DNA of 21,512 nt from Caldisericota bacterium. GTDB lineage: Bacteria; Caldisericota; Caldisericia; Cryosericales; Cryosericaceae. Of this stretch, positions 15,405 through 21,392 are shown piece after piece; the stretch's first letter is position 1, and every line of letters starts with the position of its first letter. The notes under the pieces were generated by a model, which saw nothing but the letters and a program-made list of their open reading frames with translations, searched no databases and had not been told where the DNA came from. The stretch covers positions 1 to 21,512 of the forward strand of contig JAPLGH010000180.1 of assembly GCA_026390285.1 (NCBI GenBank). Reading direction: 5' to 3'. A program made the translations under genes and the position numbers.

Positions 15405-16386
15405 GGTGTCAGCATTGAGGACAATGCCAGGGGCGAATCCACTGACCTGGAAAAGTGTCGGGGAGACGAACGTGACGTTGCCACGGATCTGCTGCTCATT
15501 GTTGGTCTTCGGCTGCTCCGGCTCCTCTTGCTCTTGCTCGGTCATGTCCGGCGCATCCTGCACGATGATCAGGTTTGCCTGCAGGCTCGTCTCCGAGAGC
15601 TGTGTCCCCTGAACGGTAGCGTACAGCATTCCAGCCGCCCGCTTGTTGAAGATCTCAAGTGGCGTGATAGCCTTGCCATGATACTTCAACCGTGTATCTG
15701 CCACGATGGCAAACGTCTTGCCCTCGACCGTGATGGACATCGGGGAACCCGGGACGATAGCAGTGATCTGGCCGTTCACAACAACCTTGTCACCGTCCCT
15801 ATTGCTGACGGCCGGTTGGTTGGAAGTGCTGTTGCCCTGTGAGGATGTCGAAGGCGTGTTGGCCGTGGCAACTGTCTGTGCCTGATCCACCGCTTCACTG
15901 ATATCGTGCCCAGAGATACCGAGTCGTGCCATGATGACGCCCCAGCCAAGCCCCTGGCTTCTGAGAGCCACTACCTCTCCTACCGGCCTGCCGGCCCGAT
16001 CAGCTATGACAAGGGCCAGGATACTGTCCGTTTCGGAGAGCGCACTGTCGGCGACGGTCTGAACGGTCGCCTCCGGCACCAGCAACGCAGCACCCGTCTG
16101 CTGGACGGTTGCCGTTCCGAGAGTCCTGGTCATCTTCTGGGCCTGCCGTTCTGCGGCCATTGCCGTAATAACCTGGGGCAGAGTCCCGTTCCGACCGAAG
16201 ACCGGTGTCACTGTGCTCAGCGCCATGGTCAGGACGATGGCAATAGCCACGGCTCCGAGAGCCGTATTGCGGCGGCGAACGTGCACAACGTTCCGCGCGA
16301 TCCGATCCCGCACTTTCCCGTGCAGTCCAGCACCCGGCTCGACATCTTTGAGTCCCTCGTTCAGCATATCTGTATACTCTCTATCG

Positions 16387-16893
16387 TCATGTTCCATGGT
16401 CGATTACCTCCCGTAGTCGTTCCCGTGCTCGTGAGAGCCGGGACTTGACCGTTCCTTCCTTCTCGCCCGTCATCCTGCAAATGTCCTGGATGGAGGCCTG
16501 ATCGCCGTAAAACAACCCCATCACGAGGCGATCGGCCGCCGAAATCTGCTGCAATGCTTCTCGTACAGCACCCTTCAAGAGCTCGGTATCCGAGACGTCA
16601 TCCTCCTCGACCGGCGCCCCTACGGGGTGGGTTCGGCGAAGCTTTCGCTTCGCGCAGTTGATGGCGATCGTCCTCAGGTAGACCGGTACTGAACGTGTAC
16701 TGTCCAGCTTCCTGCGCACCTGGTAGAGTTTCAGGTACGCGTCCTGGACTGCGTCTTCCACGTCTTCCCGCGTCAACAGGTACGTGTACATAGTCTTGTA
16801 CAGTTGTCGAACTGTGAGATGATACAGTTCGTCAAACGCTGCTTCCTCTCCTGAGTGGACACGTGTGACAACTGTCGTGAGCTCCTCGTCCAT
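16387..16893 (-). CDS. ECF-type RNA polymerase sigma factor
   Basis: 168 residues from ATG 16893, which has AGGGGTGG upstream on the minus strand; an ATG at 16911 or 16953 would lengthen it. Region 2 is clear (AAFDELYHLTVRQLYKTMYTYLLTREDVEDAVQDAYLKLYQ, with the -10 recognition helix DVEDAVQDAYLKLY). The linker carries NCAKRKLRRTHP. Region 4 has AADRLVMGLFYGDQASIQDICRMTGEKEGTVKSRLSRARERLR, the standard -35-reading helix-turn-helix. Regions 1 and 3 are missing, as in ECF (group 4) factors. The stop lies 11 nt inside the next gene, a membrane protein likely to bind and restrain it. The stimulus is unknown. If the partner is truly truncated, sigma activity may be deregulated (inference). Confidence 0.9.
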   Translation of the reverse strand: MDEELTTVVTRVHSGEEAAFDELYHLTVRQLYKTMYTYLLTREDVEDAVQDAYLKLYQVRRKLDSTRSVPVYLRTIAINCAKRKLRRTHPVGAPVEEDDVSDTELLKGAVREALQQISAADRLVMGLFYGDQASIQDICRMTGEKEGTVKSRLSRARERLREVIDHGT

Positions 16894-16931
16894 AGCGCCA
16901 CCCCTTCGCATCGATGCTCTTGCCTTTCCAC

Positions 16932-16962
16932 AATGATATCCCAGTTGGTGCAAGAAGGTTGC
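16932..16962 (-). promoter_or_regulatory. Possible ECF-type promoter of the sigma operon
   Basis: On the minus strand GCAACCTT (16962-16955) resembles the AAC-containing -35 of ECF-dependent promoters, with ATATCATT (16939-16932) after 15 bp. ECF operons are often autoregulated. The spacing is slightly short and the match is weak. Confidence 0.25.
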
Positions 16963-16984
16963 ATATGATCCAGGAAAGGAAGGG

Positions 16985-17007
16985 GGCCCAGTCCTGGGAC
17001 TGGGGCC
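16985..17007 (-). terminator. GC-rich hairpin between the sigma gene and the dehydrogenase gene
   Basis: CCCAGTC (16987-16993) pairs with GACTGGG (16998-17004) around CTGG, extended by GG/CC with one bulged base. On the minus strand it is followed by a pyrimidine run (CCCTTCCTTTCC), so it may end transcripts from the dehydrogenase gene before the sigma gene. The rest of the 254-bp gap (16894-17147) holds only the possible sigma promoter and a doubtful 22-codon frame. Confidence 0.4.
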
Positions 17008-17147
17008 GTCATAACGTTGCTCGCACTCGCTAGGAACGCAGTCTGATGTCTATGCTTGCATGGAGGTGTGCAACGTCATGCGCATCAATTCACCTGCACC
17101 TGGCACAACTTACCAGTGGGTGCGTATTCACCAGGTGACCCCATAGG

Positions 17148-18167
17148 CTAGTAGCCGCGCTCCAGGTCGACCAGGTTGCGCGGCGTCTCGCCACGGTCGG
17201 CGCGAATGGCGTTCTCGAAGGACTCGCCCCAGAGTCCGTCGATGGAGACGTCGGCAAAACCACCGGTGTGCGGTGACATCACCACGTTTGACAGCTCCCA
17301 AAACGGCTCGTGGGCAGGGAAGACCGGGTGCAGCATGCGGCCGGTGACCGGGTCCTTGGCGACAGGCTGCGACGGATACACCCACCATGGGTCGATGCCG
17401 GCGCCGGCCAGCGTGCCGTTCTTCAGCGCTTCATAGAGTGCCTTCTCGTCCACGGTGCCACCGCGGCCGATGTTGATGAACCAGTGGCCGCGCATTGCCT
17501 CAAACTCCGCCCTGCCAAAAAAGTTCTCCGTCTCGGCGGTCAGCGGCAGGACGTCGACGACGAAGTCACTTGCGCGCAGGAATTCCATCTTCTCGTCGGT
17601 GCCGTACGCACGGTCCACCAGGTCACTGCATGCCCCGCCGGGCGTGCGCTTGAGACCGAGGACCTTCATGTCCATGGCACGGCAGATGCGCAGGATGTGA
17701 CCGCCGATGTTGCCCAAGCCGGAGATGCCGACTGTCTTGCCGAAAAGTCCGATGATCGGCTCATCCATCGTCGTGAAGCCGTGCCAGATGCCCTGCCTCA
17801 GGTCGCGGTCGTAGGGAATGATGCGGCGTGCCAGCGCAAACATCAGAGCGATGGCATGTTCGGCGGTCACCTCACGGTTGCCGTGCGAGTTCGCAAGAGG
17901 CACTCCCGCACGCTTGAGTGTTGCCATATCGAAGCTGTCGACCCCTGCGAACGGTACCTGGACCAGCTTGAGATGAGGCGCAGCTGCCAGCAGCTCCGGC
18001 GTCACGGTCCTGGCGACCAGCGCACCGATATCCTCTCCGTGCTGAGCCAGTACGGTCGCGTCGGTGATGATCTGTGGCAGCGGCCCAGTGTAGCCTGCGC
18101 GCTGTGCTGCCTTGTCCCATACCCTTTCCCACCCGACCGGTGGGACGGTGCCGATGTAGACTGCCAT
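17148..18167 (-). CDS. D-isomer-specific 2-hydroxyacid dehydrogenase (copy 1)
   Basis: 339 residues from ATG 18167, with GGGGGT 6-7 nt upstream. The open frame further upstream (to 18296) would read through the promoter and a terminator, and its extra residues are not shared with the paralog. The NAD-binding domain has GLGNIG (150-155). The catalytic Arg is Arg235 in INIGRGGTVDEKAL and the catalytic His is His300 in SPHTGG. At the position of the usual Glu (DVFxxEP) the sequence is DPWWVYP, so that Glu is Tyr264. The family reversibly oxidises D-2-hydroxyacids or phosphoglycerate-like substrates with NAD(P); the substrate is unknown. A close paralog lies directly upstream on the same strand with the same promoter block, yet a terminator separates them. 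Confidence 0.87.
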   Translation of the reverse strand: MAVYIGTVPPVGWERVWDKAAQRAGYTGPLPQIITDATVLAQHGEDIGALVARTVTPELLAAAPHLKLVQVPFAGVDSFDMATLKRAGVPLANSHGNREVTAEHAIALMFALARRIIPYDRDLRQGIWHGFTTMDEPIIGLFGKTVGISGLGNIGGHILRICRAMDMKVLGLKRTPGGACSDLVDRAYGTDEKMEFLRASDFVVDVLPLTAETENFFGRAEFEAMRGHWFINIGRGGTVDEKALYEALKNGTLAGAGIDPWWVYPSQPVAKDPVTGRMLHPVFPAHEPFWELSNVVMSPHTGGFADVSIDGLWGESFENAIRADRGETPRNLVDLERGY

Positions 18168-18205
18168 AGCGATACCCCCAATGACGTGGACCCCTTCTTC
18201 GTCAA

Positions 18206-18228
18206 TATTGTACTCTCGTTTCGGGAAG
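18206..18228 (-). promoter_or_regulatory. Promoter/operator-like block before dehydrogenase copy 1
   Basis: On the minus strand TACAAT (18212-18207) is a -10 candidate, preceded by TCCCGAAACGAGAG (18226-18213). The 21 bases 18206-18226 are identical to 19399-19419 before the paralog. No clear -35 is present. The block is about 39 bases before the start codon. Confidence 0.55.
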
Positions 18229-18283
18229 CGAAGAAGAAACGCGGCAGCCACCTCGATGACCAGGACGAAAACGAAGAAATGAA

Positions 18284-18310
18284 CACACCCCGCCATCAGG
18301 GCGAGGTGTG
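18284..18310 (-). terminator. Intrinsic terminator of dehydrogenase copy 2
   Basis: On the minus strand CACACC-T-CGCC and GGCG-G-GGTGTG (18310-18300 and 18294-18284) form a 10-bp stem with one mismatch and a 5-nt loop, followed by TTCATTTCTTCGTTTTCG. It lies 34 bases after the stop of copy 2, ahead of the promoter of copy 1, so the two genes are probably separate units. Confidence 0.65.
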
Positions 18311-18343
18311 TCAGTCAGGCATGCAGGGTTCAGTAATCAGGCG

Positions 18344-19360
18344 CTAGTAGCCATGCTCCAGGTTTACCAGGTTGCGCGGCGTCTCGCCACGGTCGGCTCG
18401 GATGGCGTTCTCGAAGGAATCGGTCCACAGCCCCTTGACGGACACGTCCGTGAATCCGCCGGTATGCGGGGACATCACGACGTTGTCGAGTTCCCAGAAG
18501 GGTTCATGCGCAGGCATGACGGGGATCATCCCGCCGGTCTGATCACGCGGCGTCGGGATCACTGGATAGACCCACCATGGGTCGAGACCGGCTCCGGCCA
18601 GCGTACCGTCCTTGAGCGCGTCATACAGTGCCTTCTCATCGACGCTGTCCCCGCGGCCAATATTAATGAACCAGTGGCCGCGCATGGCTTCGAACTCCGC
18701 CCTGCCAAAGTAGTTCTCAGTCTCGGCCGTCAGCGGCAGGACATCGACGACGAAGTCGCTTCGACGAACGAAATCAAGCTTCTGCTCTGGCGTGTAGAGA
18801 GCATCGACATCCGCTGACGGGGCACTGCCGGGTGTACGCTTGAGACCCAGTACTGTCATGCCCAACGCCTTGCAGACTTTTGCGATGTGCAAGCCGATGT
18901 TGCCTAGACCGGCGATGCCGACCGTCTTGCCCACCAGGGCCGTGACTGGTTCCCACGCTGCGATGAAGTATCCATGCCACACTCCTCTGCGCATGTCCCG
19001 GTCGTAGGGGACGATATGCCGCGCCAAAGCTAACATCAAAGCCATAGCTTGTTCTGCAGTGACCTCACGGTTGTCATGCGAATTTGCAAGAGGCACTCCG
19101 GCACGCCTGAGGAGCGCCATATCGATGGTGTCGACACCGGCGATGGGAACTTGAACCAGCTTGAGATGAGGCGCGGCCGCTAGCAGTTCCACCGTTACCG
19201 TCTTGGTGACCAGTGTGCTGATGTCGTCCCCATGGTGCGCAAGTTCAGTGATGTCCGTGATGACCGGTGGACGCGGACCCGTGTAGCCTGCCCGCCGTGC
19301 CGCCTCGTCCCAGAAGCTCTCCCACCCGGCAGGTGGGTTCGTACCGACATAGACTGCCAT
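18344..19360 (-). CDS. D-isomer-specific 2-hydroxyacid dehydrogenase (copy 2)
   Basis: 338 residues from ATG 19360, chosen because GGGAGG lies 7 nt upstream; an ATG at 19375 overlaps that ribosome site. It is clearly paralogous to the gene downstream along the whole length (long shared blocks such as APHLKLVQVP, ANSH-NREVTAE, DFVVDVLPLTAETEN and RADRGETPRNLV). It has GLGNIG (151-156), Arg236 in NIGRGDSVDEKAL and His299 in SPHTGG. Again DPWWVYP replaces the DVFxxEP motif that carries the usual Glu. Differences cluster in the middle insert before AHEPFWEL, which borders the active site in this fold, so the two enzymes may prefer different substrates (inference). NAD(P)-dependent oxidation or reduction of a D-2-hydroxyacid is the expected reaction. 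Confidence 0.87.
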   Translation of the reverse strand: MAVYVGTNPPAGWESFWDEAARRAGYTGPRPPVITDITELAHHGDDISTLVTKTVTVELLAAAPHLKLVQVPIAGVDTIDMALLRRAGVPLANSHDNREVTAEQAMALMLALARHIVPYDRDMRRGVWHGYFIAAWEPVTALVGKTVGIAGLGNIGLHIAKVCKALGMTVLGLKRTPGSAPSADVDALYTPEQKLDFVRRSDFVVDVLPLTAETENYFGRAEFEAMRGHWFINIGRGDSVDEKALYDALKDGTLAGAGLDPWWVYPVIPTPRDQTGGMIPVMPAHEPFWELDNVVMSPHTGGFTDVSVKGLWTDSFENAIRADRGETPRNLVNLEHGY

Positions 19361-19398
19361 AGCGATACCTCCCATGACTCAGACCCCTTCCTCGTTTC

Positions 19399-19420
19399 TA
19401 TTGTACTCTCGTTTCGGGAG
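19399..19420 (-). promoter_or_regulatory. Promoter/operator-like block before dehydrogenase copy 2
   Basis: On the minus strand TACAAT (19405-19400) follows CTCCCGAAACGAGAG (19420-19406), an imperfect palindrome (CTCcCG-AAA-CGaGAG) placed where a repressor or activator would act. It is duplicated before copy 1 at 18206-18226. It is divergent from the RNA ligase promoter at 19519-19546. Confidence 0.55.
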
Positions 19421-19518
19421 ACGAACCAGCAACGGCCCCTGGATATGATGACGATGGTCCAGCGTTGTGCCTCACTTGCTTCCGAGGTCTTCTCGCCGAA
19501 GGCAGTTTGTAAAATGTG

Positions 19519-19546
19519 TAGACCTGACCCTGGGTCGGCGTATACT
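19519..19546 (+). promoter_or_regulatory. Promoter of the 2'-5' RNA ligase-like gene (leaderless)
   Basis: TAGACC (19519-19524) and TATACT (19541-19546) are 16 bp apart. Only 6 bases separate the -10 from the ATG at 19553, so transcription should begin at or next to the start codon. No ribosome site precedes that ATG, which fits a leaderless mRNA. Confidence 0.55.
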
Positions 19547-19552
19547 GATGCC

Positions 19553-20128
19553 ATGGAACAGAACGCGAAGAGGCTCCGCAAGGGAGGGGCGGTCACGGTC
19601 GCAGTGTCGGGCGATGCAGCAGACTGTGTGGATGCCTTCCGCAGGCGGTATGACCCCAACGTGACCCGCATCATGCCTCACATCACGCTGGCATTTGCGC
19701 CCGAACTGGACGTCTGTGACTGGATGCCGGCTCGCCCTCGGATGCGTGAGGTCCTGGCCCACATCCATCCGTTCACTGTCCAGGTCGCCGGCGTCGGCAC
19801 GTTCATGGACGACCTTGTGCTGTGGCTACGGCCGACTGCATCCCGTGGCGAACTGCTTACGCTGAGGCAAGCAATCCTGGAACTGTTCCCGGACGTTGCG
19901 TTCGATCGCGTCCATGATTTCGTGCCCCACATCTCCATCGGGTTCTTCGCTGGTCGCCAGGCGTTGCTCCAGGCAATGAACGCCGTCCGTCAGGAGCTGG
20001 TCCCGTTTTCGTTCCGGGTGGCGTACCTCTCCTTTCTTCAGGCCGACGAAGGGAACATCTGGCAATGCGTCGACGCCGTCGAGCTTGGGGGGCAGGAAGG
20101 CCGTGGCTCCTCGACTTGTGTGCAATGA
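19553..20128 (+). CDS. 2'-5' RNA ligase family protein (2H phosphoesterase)
   Basis: 191 residues. The start at 19553 is set by the -10 box six bases upstream; the open frame further upstream runs antisense through the dehydrogenase start and is not used. Two 2H motifs are visible: PHITLAF (His43, Thr45) and PHISIGF (His126, Ser128), about 83 residues apart as usual for this fold. Members act on 2'-5' or 2',3'-cyclic phosphates in RNA or nucleotides; the target here cannot be told. The Ser in the second motif in place of Thr is common in the superfamily. The C-terminus (GGQEGRGSSTCVQ) looks unstructured. It is divergent from the dehydrogenase gene and followed by a small zinc-ribbon gene with its own promoter. 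Confidence 0.83.
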   Translation: MEQNAKRLRKGGAVTVAVSGDAADCVDAFRRRYDPNVTRIMPHITLAFAPELDVCDWMPARPRMREVLAHIHPFTVQVAGVGTFMDDLVLWLRPTASRGELLTLRQAILELFPDVAFDRVHDFVPHISIGFFAGRQALLQAMNAVRQELVPFSFRVAYLSFLQADEGNIWQCVDAVELGGQEGRGSSTCVQ

Positions 20129-20141
20129 CAATCACATACTG

Positions 20142-20172
20142 GTGACAATTGGTGCCTGATCACACGTATACT
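20142..20172 (+). promoter_or_regulatory. Candidate promoter of the zinc-ribbon gene
   Basis: GTGACA (20142-20147) and TATACT (20167-20172) are 19 bp apart, slightly long. The start codon at 20229 leaves a leader of about 50 bases ending in a strong ribosome site. Confidence 0.45.
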
Positions 20173-20228
20173 CATGAGTGTTACGAAGCTGCGTACTGAC
20201 AGAACAACTGACGACACAGGGAGGAACG

Positions 20229-20462
20229 ATGAAGTTCATGTGTGAAACATGCACAAAGACATTTGAGGCAGAAGGCACGAAGCAGGAATGGGTTGATCGC
20301 ACGTATGGCCCGTGTTCGCGCTGGACAGCTGTCTGCCCGGACTGTGGTACAGAGTGTCAGATGGTACCCACTGCCCGCCTGCAGGCGGGAGACTTCGACG
20401 ATGCAGGGATGGACGGAGGATCGTGCAGTTGTGGAGGCAGTTCATGCAGTTGCGGGAATTAG
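20229..20462 (+). CDS. Small Cys-rich zinc-ribbon protein
   Basis: 77 residues from ATG 20229, which follows AGGGAGGA (20218-20225); earlier in-frame starts lack a ribosome site. Two CxxC knuckles (CETC at residues 5-8 and CPDC at about 36-39) are spaced as in a zinc ribbon. The acidic/Gly-rich tail ends in GGSCSCGGSSCSCGN with four further Cys. The short Cys-tailed form resembles FmdB-like or other regulatory zinc ribbons, but no family can be named with confidence. It could bind zinc or another metal through the tail. Its own promoter and terminator suggest a stand-alone gene. Confidence 0.75.
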   Translation: MKFMCETCTKTFEAEGTKQEWVDRTYGPCSRWTAVCPDCGTECQMVPTARLQAGDFDDAGMDGGSCSCGGSSCSCGN

Positions 20463-20495
20463 ATACGAGGAACCTGTAGGGAAAGGGTATTTCTG

Positions 20496-20531
20496 ACGAG
20501 CTGCGCAGGTTGCGCAGCTCGTTTCCATTTC
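20496..20531 (+). terminator. Terminator of the zinc-ribbon gene
   Basis: ACGAGCTGCGCA (20496-20507) and TGCGCAGCTCGT (20511-20522) form a perfect 12-bp stem with a 3-nt loop, followed by TTCCATTTC, 33 bases after the stop. Confidence 0.75.
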
Positions 20532-20559
20532 TGGTCAGCGAACGCTGATTCCTCCCGGT

Positions 20560-20789
20560 GTGATTACAGACCTGTGGAAAGCGGGCAGAAGCCCACAAAG
20601 ATGGCGGTTGAGCCGCACAAAAACGGCGTCTGGGCCTGTGGATAACCTGTCAGCAGGTTGGCACAGTGTCCCAGTGGAGACCTACAGACACTTTATTGAT
20701 GATAACTTCCGGCTTCTCTGCAATCGGTTGCAGGCTGTGGATAAGTCTCAACCGCAGACTGTGACAGCTGTCATCACAGTTGACAGCGG
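20560..20789. other. Non-coding locus with DnaA boxes and serial inverted repeats (candidate oriC or DnaA-bound site)
   Basis: This 327-bp gap between the zinc-ribbon gene and rlmH holds two perfect DnaA boxes, TGTGGATAA at 20637-20645 and 20736-20744 (reverse complement TTATCCACA), and a near match TGTGGAAAG at 20573-20581, all in one orientation. Around them are short perfect inverted repeats: GGGC-AGAA-GCCC, GCGG-TTGAG-CCGC (20604-20616), AACCTG-TCAG-CAGGTT (20644-20659), CTGCAA-TCGG-TTGCAG (20718-20733) and the palindrome TGACAGCTGTCA (20762-20773). A short A/T-richer piece (TTTATTGATGATAA) lies near 20692-20705. This is the composition expected of a replication origin, although dnaA and dnaN are not in the window. 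A structured RNA or a DnaA-titration/regulatory site are alternatives. A 91-codon open frame across it has no ribosome site and no protein-like character. Confidence 0.5.
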
Positions 20790-21251
20790 CTACTTGTCGT
20801 ACGGCTCTCCATTGAGAATAGAGAACGCACGATAGAGCTGTTCCAGAAGAATGACGCGTGCCAGCTCGTGTGGCAGGGTCAGCTTGCCGAACGAAAGGAT
20901 GCTCGTGCCGGGCGAGAGGGGTCGGACCCCCACGTTCTGTTCGATATATGTCTGCAGAGTAGGGTTGAACCCCTCGGCGCCCCCAATGAAGAACGACAGC
21001 TTCCGCGTTCCCATATTCATGAGGTCCTGCAGGCGCTCGGACAGCTCGTGCGATGTGATCTCCTGGCCGCGCGGGTCGAGGAGAACGCGCGCACCCTCTT
21101 CAAACCGCGCGTAGTTGGCAAGCTGCCGTGAGGCAACGTCGACGACGCTCACCTCGCAGTAGTGCTCCAGACGGCGACAGTACTCATCCTGTGCCATCTT
21201 GTTGTAGGATTTCTTGAGACCGCCGCCCTGGGCGCAAACCATGATCTTCAT
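20790..21251 (-). CDS. rlmH: 23S rRNA (pseudouridine1915-N3)-methyltransferase RlmH
   Basis: 153 residues, the normal RlmH length. SPOUT methyltransferase features are clear: VLLDPRGQEITSHELSERL, the SAM-binding FFIGGAEGF (residues 87-95), and LSFGKLTLPHELARVILLEQLYRAFSI with the knot region. The protein ends NGEPYDK where the family normally ends in YH(R/K). It methylates the pseudouridine at helix 69 of 23S rRNA in assembled ribosomes. The ATG at 21251 lies six bases after a TATACT -10 with no ribosome site, suggesting a leaderless transcript. The stop abuts the DnaA-box locus. In some Firmicutes rlmH also lies near oriC, which is suggestive but not proof here. Confidence 0.93.
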   Translation of the reverse strand: MKIMVCAQGGGLKKSYNKMAQDEYCRRLEHYCEVSVVDVASRQLANYARFEEGARVLLDPRGQEITSHELSERLQDLMNMGTRKLSFFIGGAEGFNPTLQTYIEQNVGVRPLSPGTSILSFGKLTLPHELARVILLEQLYRAFSILNGEPYDK

Positions 21252-21257
21252 GCGGTC

Positions 21258-21285
21258 AGTATAGCGGCTGCAGTGCGCCGGACAA
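21258..21285 (-). promoter_or_regulatory. Promoter of rlmH (leaderless)
   Basis: On the minus strand TTGTCC (21285-21280) and TATACT (21263-21258) are 16 bp apart. Six bases separate the -10 from the ATG at 21251. The arrangement mirrors that of the RNA ligase gene at 19519-19553. Confidence 0.6.
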
Positions 21286-21294
21286 GGACTTTGT

Positions 21295-21341
21295 AACAGG
21301 GGACAGCCGTAGTTGTTGTAACACGTGGCAACAGGGGACAG
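21295..21341 (+). repeat. Pair of AACAGGGGACAG repeats
   Basis: AACAGGGGACAG occurs at 21295-21306 and 21330-21341, 35 bp apart, separated by a GTTG...CAAC inverted element. GGGGACAG-type short repeats are common in intergenic REP-like arrays. They sit between the rlmH promoter and a REP-like palindrome. Confidence 0.55.
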
Positions 21342-21344
21342 GAC

Positions 21345-21373
21345 TGGATTCCCGCGTGAGCGTGAATGACGGG
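21345..21373. repeat. REP-like palindromic repeat, second copy
   Basis: TGGATTCCCGC....GAATGAC at 21345-21370 matches the element at 11695-11720 with four differences in 26. It lies between rlmH and the end of the GGDEF gene. Confidence 0.6.
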
Positions 21374-21392
21374 CTGGAATGGAAGAGCTATC

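Larger units (their letters stand above)
14519..16397 (-). pseudogene. Sigma-linked membrane protein with tandem DUF5666-like repeats, frame broken twice (putative anti-sigma factor)
   Basis: The start (ATG 16397) overlaps the ECF sigma gene by 11 nt, the usual place for an anti-sigma factor. An N-terminal cytoplasmic part of about 43 residues precedes one membrane span (about 45-65, AVAIAIVLTMALSTVTPVFG). An outer region follows, including VALRSQGLGWGVIMARLGI and DUF5666-like beta-domains (VVVNGQITAIVPGSPMSITV..., EQQIRGNV..., EQQVRGKV..., a divergent last one) with a Pro/Thr/Gly tail. As given, the first frame ends at 15243 (384 residues) with a scrambled tail. Two tandem duplications, 29 bp (15347-15404) and 59 bp (14974-15091), each shift the frame. 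Deleting one copy of each leaves 1791 bases, exactly 596 codons plus stop. Whether the breaks are real or assembly errors cannot be told here. Confidence 0.72.

Noticed and set aside
17097..17137. CACCTGG/CCAGGTG inverted repeat near the end of dehydrogenase copy 1
   Set aside because: A 27-base loop and no T-run; not enough to call a terminator or operator.
16954..17147. RNA gene in the gap between the sigma and dehydrogenase genes
   Set aside because: Only a short hairpin and no tRNA, riboswitch or other RNA pattern that I recognise.
18168..18296. N-terminal extension of dehydrogenase copy 1 with a hydrophobic start
   Set aside because: It would read through the terminator of copy 2 and the duplicated promoter block. 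The paralog lacks it, and the shared MAVY start has a ribosome site.
20560..20835. 91-codon open frame across the DnaA-box region and into rlmH on the opposite strand
   Set aside because: No ribosome site, low protein-like character, overlaps the rlmH 3' end antisense, and the DNA is better explained by boxes and inverted repeats.
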